This document shows positions 1-9,694 of a stretch of DNA of 64,000 nucleotides, piece after piece. Origin of the DNA: Cohnella rhizosphaerae (GTDB taxonomy: Bacteria > Bacillota > Bacilli > Paenibacillales > Paenibacillaceae); NCBI RefSeq assembly GCF_029525575.1, contig NZ_JAPDIA010000001.1:682001-746000 (forward strand). Reading direction: 5' to 3'. Within the stretch, counting starts at the first letter, position 1, and each line of letters opens with the position of its first letter. Under the pieces are notes generated by a model. It saw only the letters and a list, made by a program, of their open reading frames with translations, did no database searches and was not told the DNA's origin. Both the position numbers and the translations under genes were made by a program.

Positions 1-286
1 GGGAAAAGTATCTTCGATAAATCTCGTTGAATTCGTCGTACAGCTTGCGGTCGCTTAAATAAATGTTCGCTTTGACCACGTCATTAAACGTCAATCCCGT
101 CGCTTTTAGCACTTCTTCAATGTTGGCCATCGTCTGAACCGTTTGCGATTCCAGATCGTCGCCCACGATCTTCCCTGTCTCGAGGTTCAGTCCGCCCGAT
201 CCGGATACGAACACCATCGATTCGGTCTGGATACCTGCGGAAAAAGGCCTGTTGCTGCTTGGGCCGACTTTAATTTCCGTGCGCAT
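1..286 (-). CDS. RidA/YjgF family protein, 3' end outside window
   Basis: RidA-family proteins are small trimeric enamine/imine deaminases that remove reactive 2-aminoacrylate-type intermediates, or act in specific catabolic pathways. The visible about 95 residues start MRTEIKVGPSSNRPFSAGIQ and continue with the typical FVSGSGGLNLETGKIVG segment, then QTVQTMANIEEVL and DVVKANIYLSD, the conserved core of the family. The ATG at 286 has a good AGGAGG-type site just upstream. The gene runs off the left edge, so the C-terminal catalytic Arg region is not seen. It is the last visible gene of the leftward operon with the ABC transporter and dehydrogenase, which suggests a role in degrading the imported compound rather than housekeeping. 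That role is inference. Confidence 0.85.
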   Translation of the reverse strand, partial: MRTEIKVGPSSNRPFSAGIQTESMVFVSGSGGLNLETGKIVGDDLESQTVQTMANIEEVLKATGLTFNDVVKANIYLSDRKLYDEFNEIYRRYFS

Positions 287-342
287 GGCGATTCCTCCCT
301 ATCAAATTTATATGAACGAGAGCGTGTTGGCGTTTGCATTAC

Positions 343-1441
343 GGTTCGTAGGAAAGCAGCAAGCCGCGGTGCCGGCACGGCCGATCGCAAGAAAAGAGAC
401 GCCATCGCATAATCGATCATGCAGGTGGTAAACAGCGTCCGTTCGATGCGGCAGGGCGCTTGCCCGGTTAAAATGAGATGTTCGATATGCCTGGTTAACG
501 TACCGAAATGCGAGAAAGGTCGATCCGTATCGAGCTCGCATGCGGCCGCGATGCGTTGACCGGAATTCAGACGAACCGCATAGGACCAAGTCGATACGTA
601 ATCTTGCAATTGTGCGACATAGCCCTTCGTGCCGTCCCGGTAGGTGACGATAAACAACACAGGCGCAGCGCATGCGTCGCGCGGATGCACACGATTGGGC
701 TGGGGCTGGGCTTGCAAAGCCATCGCAAGCAAATCCTCGGGCCATTCCCCCCCGATCTGCCGCCGCCCACATCTCGGGACCCGACAGCGCTTGGACCGAA
801 TCAACCCCGGTCTCCCCGCCCGATCTTCTCTCTGCCAGACTTTGCAGCACCTCCATCGCATGAAACCCGTACGACTCGTTGCCGCCCCAACTGACGACGA
901 ACGCTTCCTTCAAGTCTCCGAGCAGCGCTCGGTCATACGCCGGCCTGGCAGCTGTATAGGGAACGGACGATCCCGCAAGGAAGGGAATGTCCCTCCGCTT
1001 GATCTGCTTATATATCCAGAACGCGTCATCGATATCGTAGGACAGCTGCTTATCCAGGAAAATCGGCACGCGAACGTTGCGGCGATCCATCGCATGCAGC
1101 GCTTCCTCGATGAACCGACGCCGCGGGTACTCCTTCTGTCCCTCCGCGTTAATCGGATAATCGCCGTGCTCGCCGATCAGGACCAGGCCGTCCGCATGGT
1201 CGACCGAGCCGCCGAAGGTGAACGCTTCTTCGATCGTATCGAAAATCGGAACGCCGTGCTTGGCGGCCATCTCGCGGCTCATATCGTTCGGCGGCACCTG
1301 GTCGGTATACATCGCGGCCACCTGCACTTGCGGCTCGTACCCGAGCTCGCCCAGCAGCCTGCCCACGATCAGCTCGGCATGGGAATTGCGGCGATATTCG
1401 GTGATGACGGCCGCAATCCTCGGCTTGTCTCCGGCCGGCAT
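343..1441 (-). CDS. Conserved protein of unknown function, frameshifted
   Basis: I do not recognise a named function. The protein starts MPAGDKPRIAAVITEYRRNS (ATG at 1441, overlapping the creatininase stop in an ATGA, with a GGAGG site inside the upstream gene). It shows an N-terminal alpha/beta part with GVPIFDTIEEAF and GLVLIGEHGDYP, a middle FLAGSSVPYTAARP, and a C-terminal part with FIVTYRDGTKGYVAQLQDY and LTGQAPCRIERTLFTT. Reading frame is lost in a run of seven C near 747 and apparently again near 395, so the exact C-terminus is uncertain. The end given assumes a last frame ending LLLSYEP; another frame stays open to 187. Translational coupling to the creatininase gene places it in the same catabolic pathway. 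Confidence 0.6.
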
Positions 1442-2217
1442 CAGACGCCTCCATCCATCGTCTCGCATACGCGCGCGAGCCATTCCGACACCGATTGAAC
1501 GATCGTATCCAAATAAAGCTTTCCTTTATCGCGATCCGCAAGCGCCGCCGAATCGGTATAGCCGTCGAATCCGGTAAGCAGGTGATGGCGTCCAAGGAAC
1601 GTTCCCGCCGGACCTGCGGCTACCCAGGGAAGCGTCGGGTGATCGGACTCGATTCGCTCCCGGTTCACCAGGTCGGCGTCAAGCGACAGGACGAGCGAGG
1701 TTTCGAAGCCGCCCGCATGGCCCGGCACTTTGCCGGTTTCCGAGGCTTTGACCGCAGCGAGCGCATCGCGGGCGATGCTCCAATAGGAGGCCGATGCGGT
1801 CCACACCGGGTGCTCGACGGCAAGATCCTGCGCGGCTTGATGCATGGCCAGCTCGTTGCCGCCATGTCCGTTCAGGAAGATGATCTTCCGGAAGCCGCTT
1901 GCAATCGCGCTCTTCCCGATTTCCTTCAGCATCAGCGCATAGGTGGCGGAGGAGAACGACAGCGTCCCGCCAAAAGCCGTATGATGGTCGGAGCAGCCGA
2001 TCGGCAGCATCGGAGCCAGCAGAAGCTTGGCATAGGCGGACGCCTGTTCCACCGCATGATAGCTGATATGCTCGCAGACGAGACTATCCGTATACACGGT
2101 CAGATGCGGACCGTGCTGTTCGGTCGCCGCAAGGGGCACCACGACGGCATATCCGTCGTATGCGAGCTGCGACAGTTCGTCGCGCGTATGATGATGGAAT
2201 AAAAACGTTTTTTTCAT
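1441..2217 (-). CDS. Creatininase family protein
   Basis: Creatininase-type hydrolases are metal-dependent amidohydrolases that open cyclic amides; members act on creatinine, F420 precursors, mycofactocin peptides or unknown substrates. The 258-residue protein has the family signature: PLAATEQHGPHL (metal-binding E and H), TDSLVCEH, CSDHHTAFGGTLS, the FLNGHGGN box and PGHAGGFETS. Length is normal. The start overlaps the end of the SDR gene by four bases and has a GGAGGG site upstream. In this operon it probably hydrolyses the imported or oxidised substrate, but nothing in the sequence identifies that substrate; true creatinine use is not supported, because no creatinase is nearby. Confidence 0.85.
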   Translation of the reverse strand: MKKTFLFHHHTRDELSQLAYDGYAVVVPLAATEQHGPHLTVYTDSLVCEHISYHAVEQASAYAKLLLAPMLPIGCSDHHTAFGGTLSFSSATYALMLKEIGKSAIASGFRKIIFLNGHGGNELAMHQAAQDLAVEHPVWTASASYWSIARDALAAVKASETGKVPGHAGGFETSLVLSLDADLVNRERIESDHPTLPWVAAGPAGTFLGRHHLLTGFDGYTDSAALADRDKGKLYLDTIVQSVSEWLARVCETMDGGV

Positions 2218-2963
2218 AGTCGAAACCCTCCGTCGATGACATAGGAAGCTCCGGTAACATAGGCAGCGGAATCGGACAAAAGATAGGCGGCCAGCTGCGC
2301 AACCTCGTCCGGCGTCCCGCTTCGCCCGATCAAGGTGATCTCCTTCATCTTCTCGACGTACGCGGCGGAAACGTTCGGGTCGGGCTCTTTAATGTCGCCC
2401 GGCAGCAGGCAATTGGCGCGAATGTTGGAGGCGCCGTATTCGAGCGCCAGCACCTTGGTCATCTGGTTGATCGCCGCCTTGGAAGCGCTGTAGGCTGCGC
2501 TATGGGCTTGCGGCCGTTCCGATATAATGGATGACGTATTCAGAATGGCGCCGCCGCCCGAAGCCAGCATCATCTTCACCGCATGTTTGCTGACGAGAAA
2601 AGCGGACGTCAGCGTGCCGCGCACGACGCGCTCCCATTCTTCGAGCGTATAATCCGCAAATGGCCTGTGCAGCTGAGCGAAGGCATTATGAAAGCAACCG
2701 TCAAGCCTTCCAAACCGATCGTTGATCTCGTTCATCAGGGCCATGACCTGCGATTCGTCGCACGCATCCGATTGCACGGTCAGCAGGCGCCGCTCCCCGA
2801 ACCGCTCGGTCAGCTCCCCGAAAAGCGGCTGCGAAGCTGCCGGGATCAGATCCGAAGCTACGACGGTAGCGCCATTTTCTAAAAACAAACGGACGGAAGC
2901 CTTGCCGATCCTGCCGCAAGCGCCGGTAATCAGAATCACTTTATCGTGCAGAGAAAACGCCAT
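2214..2963 (-). CDS. Short-chain dehydrogenase/reductase (SDR)
   Basis: A classical SDR oxidoreductase of 249 residues, the usual length. The cofactor-binding motif is TGACGRIGKAS at residues 14-24, followed by DAC..SQVMALM (adenine-side region), NTSS with the catalytic Ser, YSASKAA with the Tyr and Lys, and the C-terminal VTGASYVIDGGF. An Asp at the end of the second strand (VVASDL) favours NAD(H). The start has a GGGAGG site 9 bases upstream. It sits between the transporter and the creatininase gene and overlaps the latter by four bases, so it likely oxidises a hydroxyl of the imported compound. Substrate unknown. Confidence 0.88.
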   Translation of the reverse strand: MAFSLHDKVILITGACGRIGKASVRLFLENGATVVASDLIPAASQPLFGELTERFGERRLLTVQSDACDESQVMALMNEINDRFGRLDGCFHNAFAQLHRPFADYTLEEWERVVRGTLTSAFLVSKHAVKMMLASGGGAILNTSSIISERPQAHSAAYSASKAAINQMTKVLALEYGASNIRANCLLPGDIKEPDPNVSAAYVEKMKEITLIGRSGTPDEVAQLAAYLLSDSAAYVTGASYVIDGGFRL

Positions 2964-2990
2964 CTCCCGAATTCCTCCCTGTTTCCCGCG

Positions 2991-3822
2991 CTAGCCCTTC
3001 AAGCCCGTCGAAGCGATCCCTTCGACGAATTGCTTCTGCGCGAATAAAAACACGACGACGACCGGCACGGTGACAATGACGGCGGCAGCCATCAGAATCT
3101 GCTGCTCCATGCCGACATCGCTTCGCAGGAAGAGCAGACCGAGCGGCAGCGTGAACAGCTCCTTGTCCTGCAAATACAGCAGCGGTCCGATCGTATTGCT
3201 CCACGCGCCCATGAACGTAAAGACGGCAAGCGCCGACAATACCGCGCGCGATAGCGGAAAATATATTTTCCAAAGGACGGTCCAAGGCCCGCAGCCATCG
3301 ATCGTAGCAGCCTCGTACAATTCCTTCGTGGTGCTCTTATAAAATTGATGCAGAAGAAAGATGCCGAAAGAGCCGCCCAGGAAGCTTGGAACGATGAGGG
3401 GATAATAAGTGTTGAGCGCTCCGAAAGACGTCCATATGAAATACCCGGGGATCATCGTCACCTGAAATGGCAGCATAAGCGTGGCCAGCATGCCGAAGTA
3501 TAAAAACTTCTTCAACTTAAAGTTGAACATCGCCATCCCGAAGGCAACCATGGAGCAGGAGAGCAGCATGCCGACAATGTCGCCGGCGACGATCAGAAAA
3601 CTATTCAGCGTATATCTCGCAAAGTCGACCTTTAACCATACCTCCGAAAAATTGCTCCATACGAACGGAGAGGGAATCCATTGCGGCGGCAGCTTCGCCA
3701 CATTGGCGCCGGTCTTCAGAGAGGTCGAGACCATCCAATAAAAAAGGAAGGAGCATAGCCGTACTGCCGGCGATCAGCAGGACATGAATAATCAAATTCT
3801 TAAATAAGAATTTACTACCCAT
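2991..3822 (-). CDS. Carbohydrate ABC transporter permease (MalG type), frameshifted
   Basis: Second membrane subunit of a CUT1-type ABC importer. The N-terminus MGSKFLFKNLIIHVLLIAGS and first membrane segment lie in one frame; from FWMVSTSLKT onward the protein is in another. The break is in a run of six T (minus strand) near 3741; one more T restores MLLPF-FYWMVSTSLK, the usual permease start. Later features are typical: VIAGDIVGM, MLPFQVTMIP, the EAA loop YEAATIDGCGPWTVLWKIYFPL (family EAA---G---------I-LP) and C-terminal EGIASTGLKG. About 278 residues when repaired. The start overlaps the preceding permease gene by eight bases. No ATPase gene is in the operon; such systems usually share an MsmX-like ATPase (known for the family). 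Confidence 0.88.
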
Positions 3823-4694
3823 AGTGAACCCACCTTTTCTCGAAGCGTTTCTGCACCAGCGTCACCGCCATGATCACGATAAACAGCGCCCAGGACATCG
3901 CGGAAGCGTAGCCCATCTTGGTCGTGAGGAAGGCGTCCTTGTAAATTAAGATGTTCGGGGTCACCTTCGAATCCGGCACGATATTCGGCGCATTGAACAT
4001 CACGAGGAATACATCGAAAGCCTGGAACGCCGATATCGTCGACAAAATGAGAACGAGGAATATCATCGGGGACACGATCGGAAATACGATATGCCAGAAC
4101 ATCGACCAGCGACTCGCGCCTTCAAGCGAAGAGGCCTCGTACAAATCTTTGGGCACGCCCTGAATGGCGGCCAGCAAGATAATCATGGAGGAGCCGACGC
4201 CCTTCCACACATTAACCAGCGCCACGCTCGTGATCGGGAGCACCCAATGCTTGCTGTCCAGCCAATCTACGGGCGGCAGAGACATGAGTCCGAGCATGTA
4301 ATTGGCCAAGCCGTACGTCTTATTCATCATCCATCCCCACATCGTGCCGCCGGCAAGCCAAGGCGTAACGACCGGCAGGAAGTAGATGACCCGGTAGAAC
4401 GATTTGGCGCGAATGGACTGATTGAGAAAAAAGGCGAGCACGAGGGCGAGAATCGTCTGCAGCGGCACAAAGATGAGGGCGAAAAGCAGGATATTCCTCA
4501 AGGAGCTCCAGAACGAGCGATCGTCGAGCAGTCTGACCCAGTTTTTGCCGCCGATCCAGGCCGGCGCATTAAACATGTCCCACTGCGTAAAGGTTAAATA
4601 GAGGGAAAAGAAAAACGGAAAGGCAAAAAAAAACGAGTAAATGCACGGTAAAAGGCAACGTTAGTATGTAGCCCCAGCGAGCTTCCCTACGCAA
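3815..4694 (-). CDS. Sugar ABC transporter permease (MalF type), frameshifted
   Basis: First membrane subunit of the CUT1 importer. Start chosen at TTG 4694, giving MRREARWGYILTLPFTVHLL, because a strong GAGGAGG lies seven bases upstream; no ATG fits. The frame breaks near 4600-4635, in a stretch of several A/T homopolymers, between the first membrane helix (VFFCLSVFL) and the periplasmic loop NAPAWIGGKNWVRLLDD. The rest is regular: FFLNQSIRAKSFYRVIYFLP, the EAA loop YEASSLEGASRWSMFWHIVFP and C-terminal VQKRFEKRWVHYG. A hairpin at 4728-4760 separates it from the upstream binding-protein gene and may reduce read-through so that binding protein is made in excess (inference). Confidence 0.87.
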
Positions 4695-4727
4695 TTCGAT
4701 TCCTCCTTCGTCCCCGCCAAAACGGCG

Positions 4728-4760
4728 GATGGCGGGGTCCGCTCGGGTCCGCCCGCCATC
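4728..4760 (-). promoter_or_regulatory. Intercistronic hairpin between binding protein and permease genes
   Basis: Nine-base arms GATGGCGGG and CCCGCCATC with a 15-base loop that itself pairs partly. There is no T run, so this looks like a processing or attenuation hairpin rather than a full terminator, a common arrangement after binding-protein genes. Confidence 0.45.
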
Positions 4761-4772
4761 TCGTTTCCCCAT

Positions 4773-6109
4773 TTATCGATTTTGATCCAGGATGTCTTGA
4801 ACCTTCTGCTGAATCTGCTTCGCACCCGCTTCAGGCGAGAGCTTTTGTCCGTAAATATCCGCAAAGATCGGCTGCGCCGCCAAACGCCATTCTTGCCAGG
4901 ACGGATTTTCGTCCGTCGTGACGCCGCCCTCGGCGATCCCGTCGCTGAACGCCTTTTTTATTTTTCGGATTCGTATTCACGTCAAGCTCCGTAATCGCAT
5001 TTTTCTGCACAGGGATGGCGGTGCCGCTCTTCGCGAGTACCATCTGCGACTCCGCGGATAGGTAGTACTTGAGGAATTCCCAAGCTGCGTCTTTAGAATC
5101 TTGCTTGGCCTTGGAGAAAATAACCCAGCTATTCGTAACGATCGGCACGATACGTTTGCCGTCCATGCTTTTCGGCATCATGACCGTATCGTAGTCCAGA
5201 TCCGCAAATTCCTTGTTGATGATCGTCTGGTTGCTGTACTGCATGAAGTACATCGCGACCTTGCCCGCCCCGAACGCCTTCCAATCGCCGCCTGCGACCT
5301 TGAGGAAATCGGCATCCGGACTGATGCCGTCCTTCACCAGATTCGCCCACGCCTGGATGCCTTCGATCGATTTAGGATCGGTAAACATCGCTTTCGTTTT
5401 CGTCTCATCGAGTACTTGTCCGCCATAGGAACGGGTCCAGGGGTACCAGCCTTGCGTGATGCCTTGCGAAATAGCGAAGCCGTATTGATCCGGCTTGCCG
5501 TCGCCGTTCGTGTCCTTCGTGAGCTTCTTGGCGGCTTCGATCATATCCGCATAAGTCCAGTCGTCGGTCGGAAGCGCGACGCCGGCGTCCGCGAACATTT
5601 TCTTGTTGTAGGCGAGCGCTACCGGATTGATCCCGTGCGGAATGCCGTAAACTTTGCCGTCCGGTGTCTTCGAGGCATACAGCCCCGATATGTAATCGGC
5701 ATCGTTCAAATCTCTCTTGATATAAGGGGCCAGGTCTTCCGCAACGCCGCGGTTCCCGTATCCGAGGACGATCGCGTTCTCTTGAACCCACACGTCGGGC
5801 GCCGTGCCCCCCTGCGATCTCGGCAGTGATCTTCGTGGCGAAGTCCGCCCACGGCACTTCGACGATCTCCGTTTTGATGTTCGGAAACTTGGCGATGAAG
5901 CCGTCGACAATTTCTTTTTTGGTGACATCGTACGCGCCGGGAAGACCGATGGTCAGCTTCATTTCTTTAGGCGCTGCCGAAGATGCCGGCGGCTGGTCAG
6001 CGCTTGAAGGCGAGCTGCTGTTGCCGTTGCCTTCATCTCCATTATTTCCGCAAGCCGCTAATGAGATCGCCAGCAAAGAAACCAGGGAAAGCTTGAATCC
6101 GCTTTTCAA
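4773..6109 (-). CDS. Extracellular sugar-binding lipoprotein, two frameshifts
   Basis: Solute-binding component (family 1, MalE/MsmE type) of the importer. The N-terminus MKSGFKLSLVSLLAISLAAC is a lipoprotein signal with lipobox LAAC, followed by a Ser/Asn-rich linker. The fold markers LTIGLPGAYDVTKKEIVDGF, APDVWVQENAI, GIPHGINPVALAYNKKMFADA and the hinge-region SWVIFSKAKQ are present. Two frame breaks occur: in a run of six C near 5808 (between ITAEIAGG and TAPDVW) and in an A/T run near 4957. The restored end is ADIYGQKLSPEAGAKQIQQK followed by VQDILDQNR. Start is a TTG at 6109 with AGGAGGGG seven bases upstream. It is the first gene of the operon, downstream of a clear promoter at 6145-6173. 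Confidence 0.88.
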
Positions 6110-6144
6110 TTGAACCCCTCCTGTTTTTGTTTTTGCTCACCTCG

Positions 6145-6173
6145 ATTGTATTATGGCATCTTTTTCATGTCAA
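6145..6173 (-). promoter_or_regulatory. Sigma-A promoter of the transporter operon
   Basis: On the minus strand TTGACA and TACAAT are separated by exactly 17 bases, 36 bases before the start codon of the binding-protein gene. Confidence 0.75.
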
Positions 6174-6186
6174 TGAATAAATTCAT
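6173..6186. promoter_or_regulatory. Probable IclR-type operator
   Basis: Perfect 14-bp palindrome (ATGAAT, AA, ATTCAT) touching the -35 box of the transporter promoter. The gene for an IclR regulator lies immediately upstream in the same direction, so this is the likely binding site. Assignment is inference from position and symmetry. Confidence 0.5.
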
Positions 6187-6206
6187 ATATATAAATTATT
6201 ATGCTG

Positions 6207-6235
6207 AAGGCCTTGGGTTTTTACCCAAAGGCCTT
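6207..6235 (-). terminator. Hairpin at the end of the IclR gene
   Basis: Arms AAGGCCTT(T)GGGT and ACCCAAGGCCTT with a four-base loop, overlapping the stop codon at 6221. No T run follows, so termination may be partial and allow read-through into the transporter operon. Confidence 0.45.
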
Positions 6236-6985
6236 GATGCTGATTTCCTCGCTCGCTCTTTTGACGCAATCGTGAACTTTGCCCCACACCTCGCCCGTAA
6301 TTCGCACGACCGGGATCGAAATGCTGATGGCGGCCACGACTCTTTTCTCCGCGTCGTAGATCGCCCTGGACACGCAATGAACGCCTTCCACCGTTTCCCC
6401 CATGTTGTAGCCGAACTTTTCCTTTCTCACTTTGGCAAGCTCCTTGAGCAAATCCGAATACGACGATATCGTTTTTTCCGTCACTTTCTCCAGCGCGTCG
6501 TTCGGGTATATTTTGCGCAGCTCCTCTTCCGCCAGCTCCGCGAGCAATACTTTGCCTGAAGCCGTCGCATGCAGGTGAGCCGTCTGGCCCGTGATCGAAT
6601 TAAAGCGCAACAGGTGCGTACTGGACTTTTCGCCCACGTAGAGCAGCATGTTTTCCATGCGTACGGCAAGATGAACGGTCTCGTTCAAATCGTTAAAAAT
6701 TTTGTCCGCGACGTTAATGAAGGCTTCGGACAAATTTCCGGATTTCATCCGTTTGTTGCGAATGGAGAACAGCTTGTAACCGAGCTGATACTGCTTGCCG
6801 GTTTTATCAGTTTCCAGATACCCTCGTTCCAGCATGTTCTGCAGCAAGTTATAGGTGCTGCTCGGCGGCATATTTAATATTTTGGAGATTTCCGACAAGC
6901 TGTACGACTCTGTCTCCCCTTCGTACAGCTCGAATATATCCAATACGCGATCGGCGGATTTTACCTTGTTTTTTTGCAGCTCCAT
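6221..6985 (-). CDS. IclR family transcriptional regulator
   Basis: IclR regulators combine an N-terminal winged helix-turn-helix with a C-terminal GAF-like effector domain. The 254-residue protein begins MELQKNKVKSADRVLDIFEL and has the HTH in YSLSEISKILNMPPSSTYNLLQ (written in part: helix 2 LSEISKIL, helix 3 PSSTYNLLQNM). The effector domain shows HLHATASGKVLLAEL and GVHCVSRAIYDAEKRVVAAI, both strongly conserved in IclR proteins. The ATG at 6985 has a GGGAG site; an upstream ATG at 7012 is in frame but has no better site. It lies directly upstream of the transporter and dehydrogenase operon and probably controls it in response to the imported compound. Confidence 0.88.
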   Translation of the reverse strand: MELQKNKVKSADRVLDIFELYEGETESYSLSEISKILNMPPSSTYNLLQNMLERGYLETDKTGKQYQLGYKLFSIRNKRMKSGNLSEAFINVADKIFNDLNETVHLAVRMENMLLYVGEKSSTHLLRFNSITGQTAHLHATASGKVLLAELAEEELRKIYPNDALEKVTEKTISSYSDLLKELAKVRKEKFGYNMGETVEGVHCVSRAIYDAEKRVVAAISISIPVVRITGEVWGKVHDCVKRASEEISIKAFG

Positions 6986-7120
6986 TTGATCAGCTCTCCC
7001 TTTTTTTATCATTCTTTCACAAATGTGAAATATACAATCATATTATCGCATTGTTCCGAAGCTGTCGATACCAATCGAGGGACAATCGCGAACGGACATA
7101 TGGCCGACCCGCTTAAACGC

Positions 7121-7153
7121 AAAAAAAACCGCCCGCTCCTAAAGGAGCGGCGG
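7121..7153 (-). terminator. Rho-independent terminator of the SGNH hydrolase gene
   Basis: GC-rich stem (arms around CCGCCCGCTCCT and AGGAGCGGCGG, one bulged base) followed on the minus strand by eight T. Confidence 0.75.
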
Positions 7154-7217
7154 TCGGCTTCAAGCACTTGCGCTGTCGTTTCATTCGTTAACGATTGCAG
7201 GACCGGACGCTTCGCGC

Positions 7218-8331
7218 TCACGCGCCGATGAGCTTCCGAATGACCGGCGCCAAGGATTTGGCCATGCGCAGGAAGCCCAGATCGGTCGGATGGACGCCGT
7301 CGACCGTGCATTCCTCGGCATCCTCATCGCCCAGAAGCGTGCCGCCGTCGAGGAAATGGACGTTCGCATCGCCTTCGCTTCGCAGCCTTTCGACGGTCGA
7401 TCGCTGGACGTGCTTGCGGTCGTGCAGCAGCTGCCGCATTTCCTCATAGAATCGTTCGCCTGCGCTGCGGATCTTGGATACGACCAGAATCGGCACCTCG
7501 GGGTGACGTTCGCGCAAAATGCGGATAAACGCGGGCAACGTCTCCGCCATCCGCTCCGCCGTTCCCACATTCGCTTCGTAATCGAGGACAAACATGGCCG
7601 GGTCCGCGATGCCCGCGATCGTTCGGGCGACTTCCGGTTCCCCTTTGCCGTTGCCGGAGAAGCCGAGATTGATGAACTCGTAGGGAAGATATCGGCTTAA
7701 CAGATTCGGATACGCCATGCCGGGACGCGTGGCGCAGCCCCCCTTGCGTAATCGACGTGCCGTACAGGACGACCGGTTTGCCGCTGGCGTATGGGGCAGG
7801 CGCACTGATCGTCGCGTCTTCGTCGACGCCGATCCATACTTCCTCGACGCCCTGGTACAGCGGGAAATTCAAAGTCACATGCAGCGGTCGCTTCACCTTC
7901 CAATCGTAGAAGGAAACCTCGTACGCCGTTTCTGTTCGGTCAAAGCGGGTCGTGCTCAAATAGCGCTGCTCCCCCGGCTCGCCCAAGTAGCAGTCGAACC
8001 CGCATTGTCCGGTCGCAGGCATATGGTACATGTTGGCCGGGCCGGTCAGCTTGACGCGGATGGACAGCTGCGAGGCGTCGGTACGGAAGCGAATTTGGCC
8101 GCCCGCCGTGCAATTCGCGAGTACGTCGACCGCCTGCGGCAGCGCGTCGGCGGGGGCGGACGGCAACCGGCGGTAGCGGCGTTCCTGCGCGAACCACGCG
8201 AAGCCGGCGATATGGAACGGCGGCTCAAGCGGCGACAGCCATTTCAACGAATCGCCGCGTACCGTTTCGACGGTCATGTTGCGGTCCAGCTTGACGACGT
8301 CGATCGGTGTGGATGGGGACTGTTCGGACAA
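7218..8331 (-). CDS. SGNH/GDSL family hydrolase, frameshifted
   Basis: Likely carbohydrate esterase or lipase-like hydrolase with an N-terminal beta-sandwich and C-terminal SGNH domain. Block I is VVLYGTSITQGG (catalytic Ser), Block II/III is INLGFSGNGKGEPEVA (oxyanion Gly and Asn), and Block V is TVDGVHPTDLGF (catalytic Asp and His). The N-terminal part has FHIAGFAWFAQERRYRRLP and FDCYLGEPGEQRYLS. The frame breaks in a run of six C near 7740, just after SITQGG; restored length is about 371 residues. No signal peptide is visible, so it is probably cytoplasmic. It is transcribed alone, with its own terminator, next to the sugar operon and the AT-rich island. Confidence 0.82.
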
Positions 8332-8391
8332 GAAGACTCACTCCCGGTGTTTTGAAAGTGTTAAACGAGCTTTGGATTACAAAAAAAATTG

Positions 8392-8402
8392 CTGTCTCTA
8401 AA
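8392..8402 (+). repeat. Left arm of 11-bp inverted repeat bounding the island
   Basis: CTGTCTCTAAA, preceded by an A-rich stretch ending ATTG. The inverted copy TTTAGAGACAG is at 15840-15850 and is likewise flanked on its outer side by a T/A-rich stretch. The positions bracket all the AT-rich genes. Confidence 0.55.
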
Positions 8403-8585
8403 ACCTGGGGAAAGAGCTCAAGTATCCCTTAGCCCCTTGAACAACTTGGTTTTTTGCTTGAATAATAATGTAGTCCCTTTGCGTAATGAGTTAGTTAATC
8501 TTCTCTCTCATCATTTTCCAAGCTTCTCCCCTATTCCTTTGCCCTTTAATGATTTGGGAAATAGGCTGGGGAATCATTGGGGAGA

Positions 8586-8644
8586 TACGAGTTTATTTTC
8601 CGTGTAATGAGTTTATTTACTTTGTGATGTGTTTATTTTCGGTG
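8586..8644 (+). repeat. Three imperfect about 20-bp direct repeats
   Basis: Three consecutive units share GTTTATTTTC-GTG (the middle unit reads GTTTATTTACTTTGTG). They lie just inside the left end of the AT-rich island and could be protein-binding sites such as recombinase sites. Function is inference. Confidence 0.45.
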
Positions 8645-8657
8645 AATATAGTAGGGC

Positions 8658-9694
8658 TTATATAAATATTTGTGCGGTTACTTTACTTTTTTTAAACTCA
8701 TACCCATTGAATTCTTCGTTCTCAAACTCGTCTATTACTTCATATACACGATCTGCGAACCACAATTCAACTTCTTCAATCATTTCTATTTTCATTAATT
8801 TATCAAAGATATAACTACCTATATAGTTACTTTCATTCACAATTAGTAGGGCTTTCCGATATTTGAGATCACTATAGGATTTGAACTTTTTCTTTGTTTG
8901 AAGAAGAACTTTTGAGATATACTCGTCAAACAATACTTTTGATGGCTTTAAATCAGATGTTGAACCTAATCTTATCTTACCGCCAATATAAATACTTCCA
9001 GTTCTCACGTTATACTCTCTAGCACTTTCTGCATCCAATATTAGAAAGCGGAATCCAACACCATCTACTTCAAAGTCCTCCCAGCACTCGGGGGGAATTT
9101 ACGAACCCATTATTAACAATCCTTTGTATATGTTCAACCACTTTGTGAATATTTCTTCTTTTCTGATTCCCATGCTTCCCCCCACCTAATATCACTGTCC
9201 ATAAGCAACCCATACGGATATTGTTGAAGTTGAGTAATATTCTGATTTATATAATAAGACATGTACATAGCAAATTCATTAAACGATTTGTCATCTTTAT
9301 TTCTCTGGTTATCCAATTCATGAATTGATTTAACTTCAATAACAAATTCTTCATTAGGACCATCATCATTTACAAGTCTTGCATCCGGCTCTGAATCGTT
9401 TTGCCCGTTAGGTTCTTTATCTGGACACAATACTAATTTATATTTTTTTGATTCATTTTTATTAATGTAAGCAATATGTTGCTCTACAATTAAGATCCAT
9501 TCGCATTTATGTACAGATGAGCAAGTTTTGTATACCGTTTTCCCTGAGAACCAATCATGATCTTTATGACCGCTACAACAAGGGAAAATATATGTTTCTA
9601 AACCTTGCTCTTCAATTATTCTCCTAGCAATTTCGCTTTCCACAACATATCCTCCACCAATCATTCTGGGTATTCTTAATTTTTCAAATTTCAA
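8658..9694 (-). CDS. Putative PD-(D/E)XK nuclease-like protein, two frameshifts
   Basis: Not a family I can name. The about 345-residue protein begins MKFEKLRIPRMIGGGYVVES and has paired cysteines (FPCCSGHKDHDWF, TCSSVHKCEW) that could bind zinc. It then has EPDARL, followed 13 residues after the Asp by EFVIEVKSIHEL: the spacing and hydrophobic-E-X-K pattern fits a PD-(D/E)XK endonuclease core. The C-terminal half contains FEVDGVGFRFLILDAESARE and VELWFADRVYEVIDEF. Frame is lost near 9150 (GAAAAGAAGAAA) and in a run of six C near 9100. The start used is TTG 9694, overlapping the upstream gene's stop; ATG for MIGGGY is an alternative. Last gene of the island's leftward cluster. Confidence 0.5.

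Larger units (their letters stand above)
8332..8657. other. Left junction region of the AT-rich island, no gene
   Basis: No convincing reading frame. The stretch contains the left inverted-repeat arm (8392-8402), a degenerate block at 8403-8465 that recurs at 15680-15745, and three short direct repeats at 8586-8644. Base composition changes abruptly here from GC-rich to AT-rich. Confidence 0.6.
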
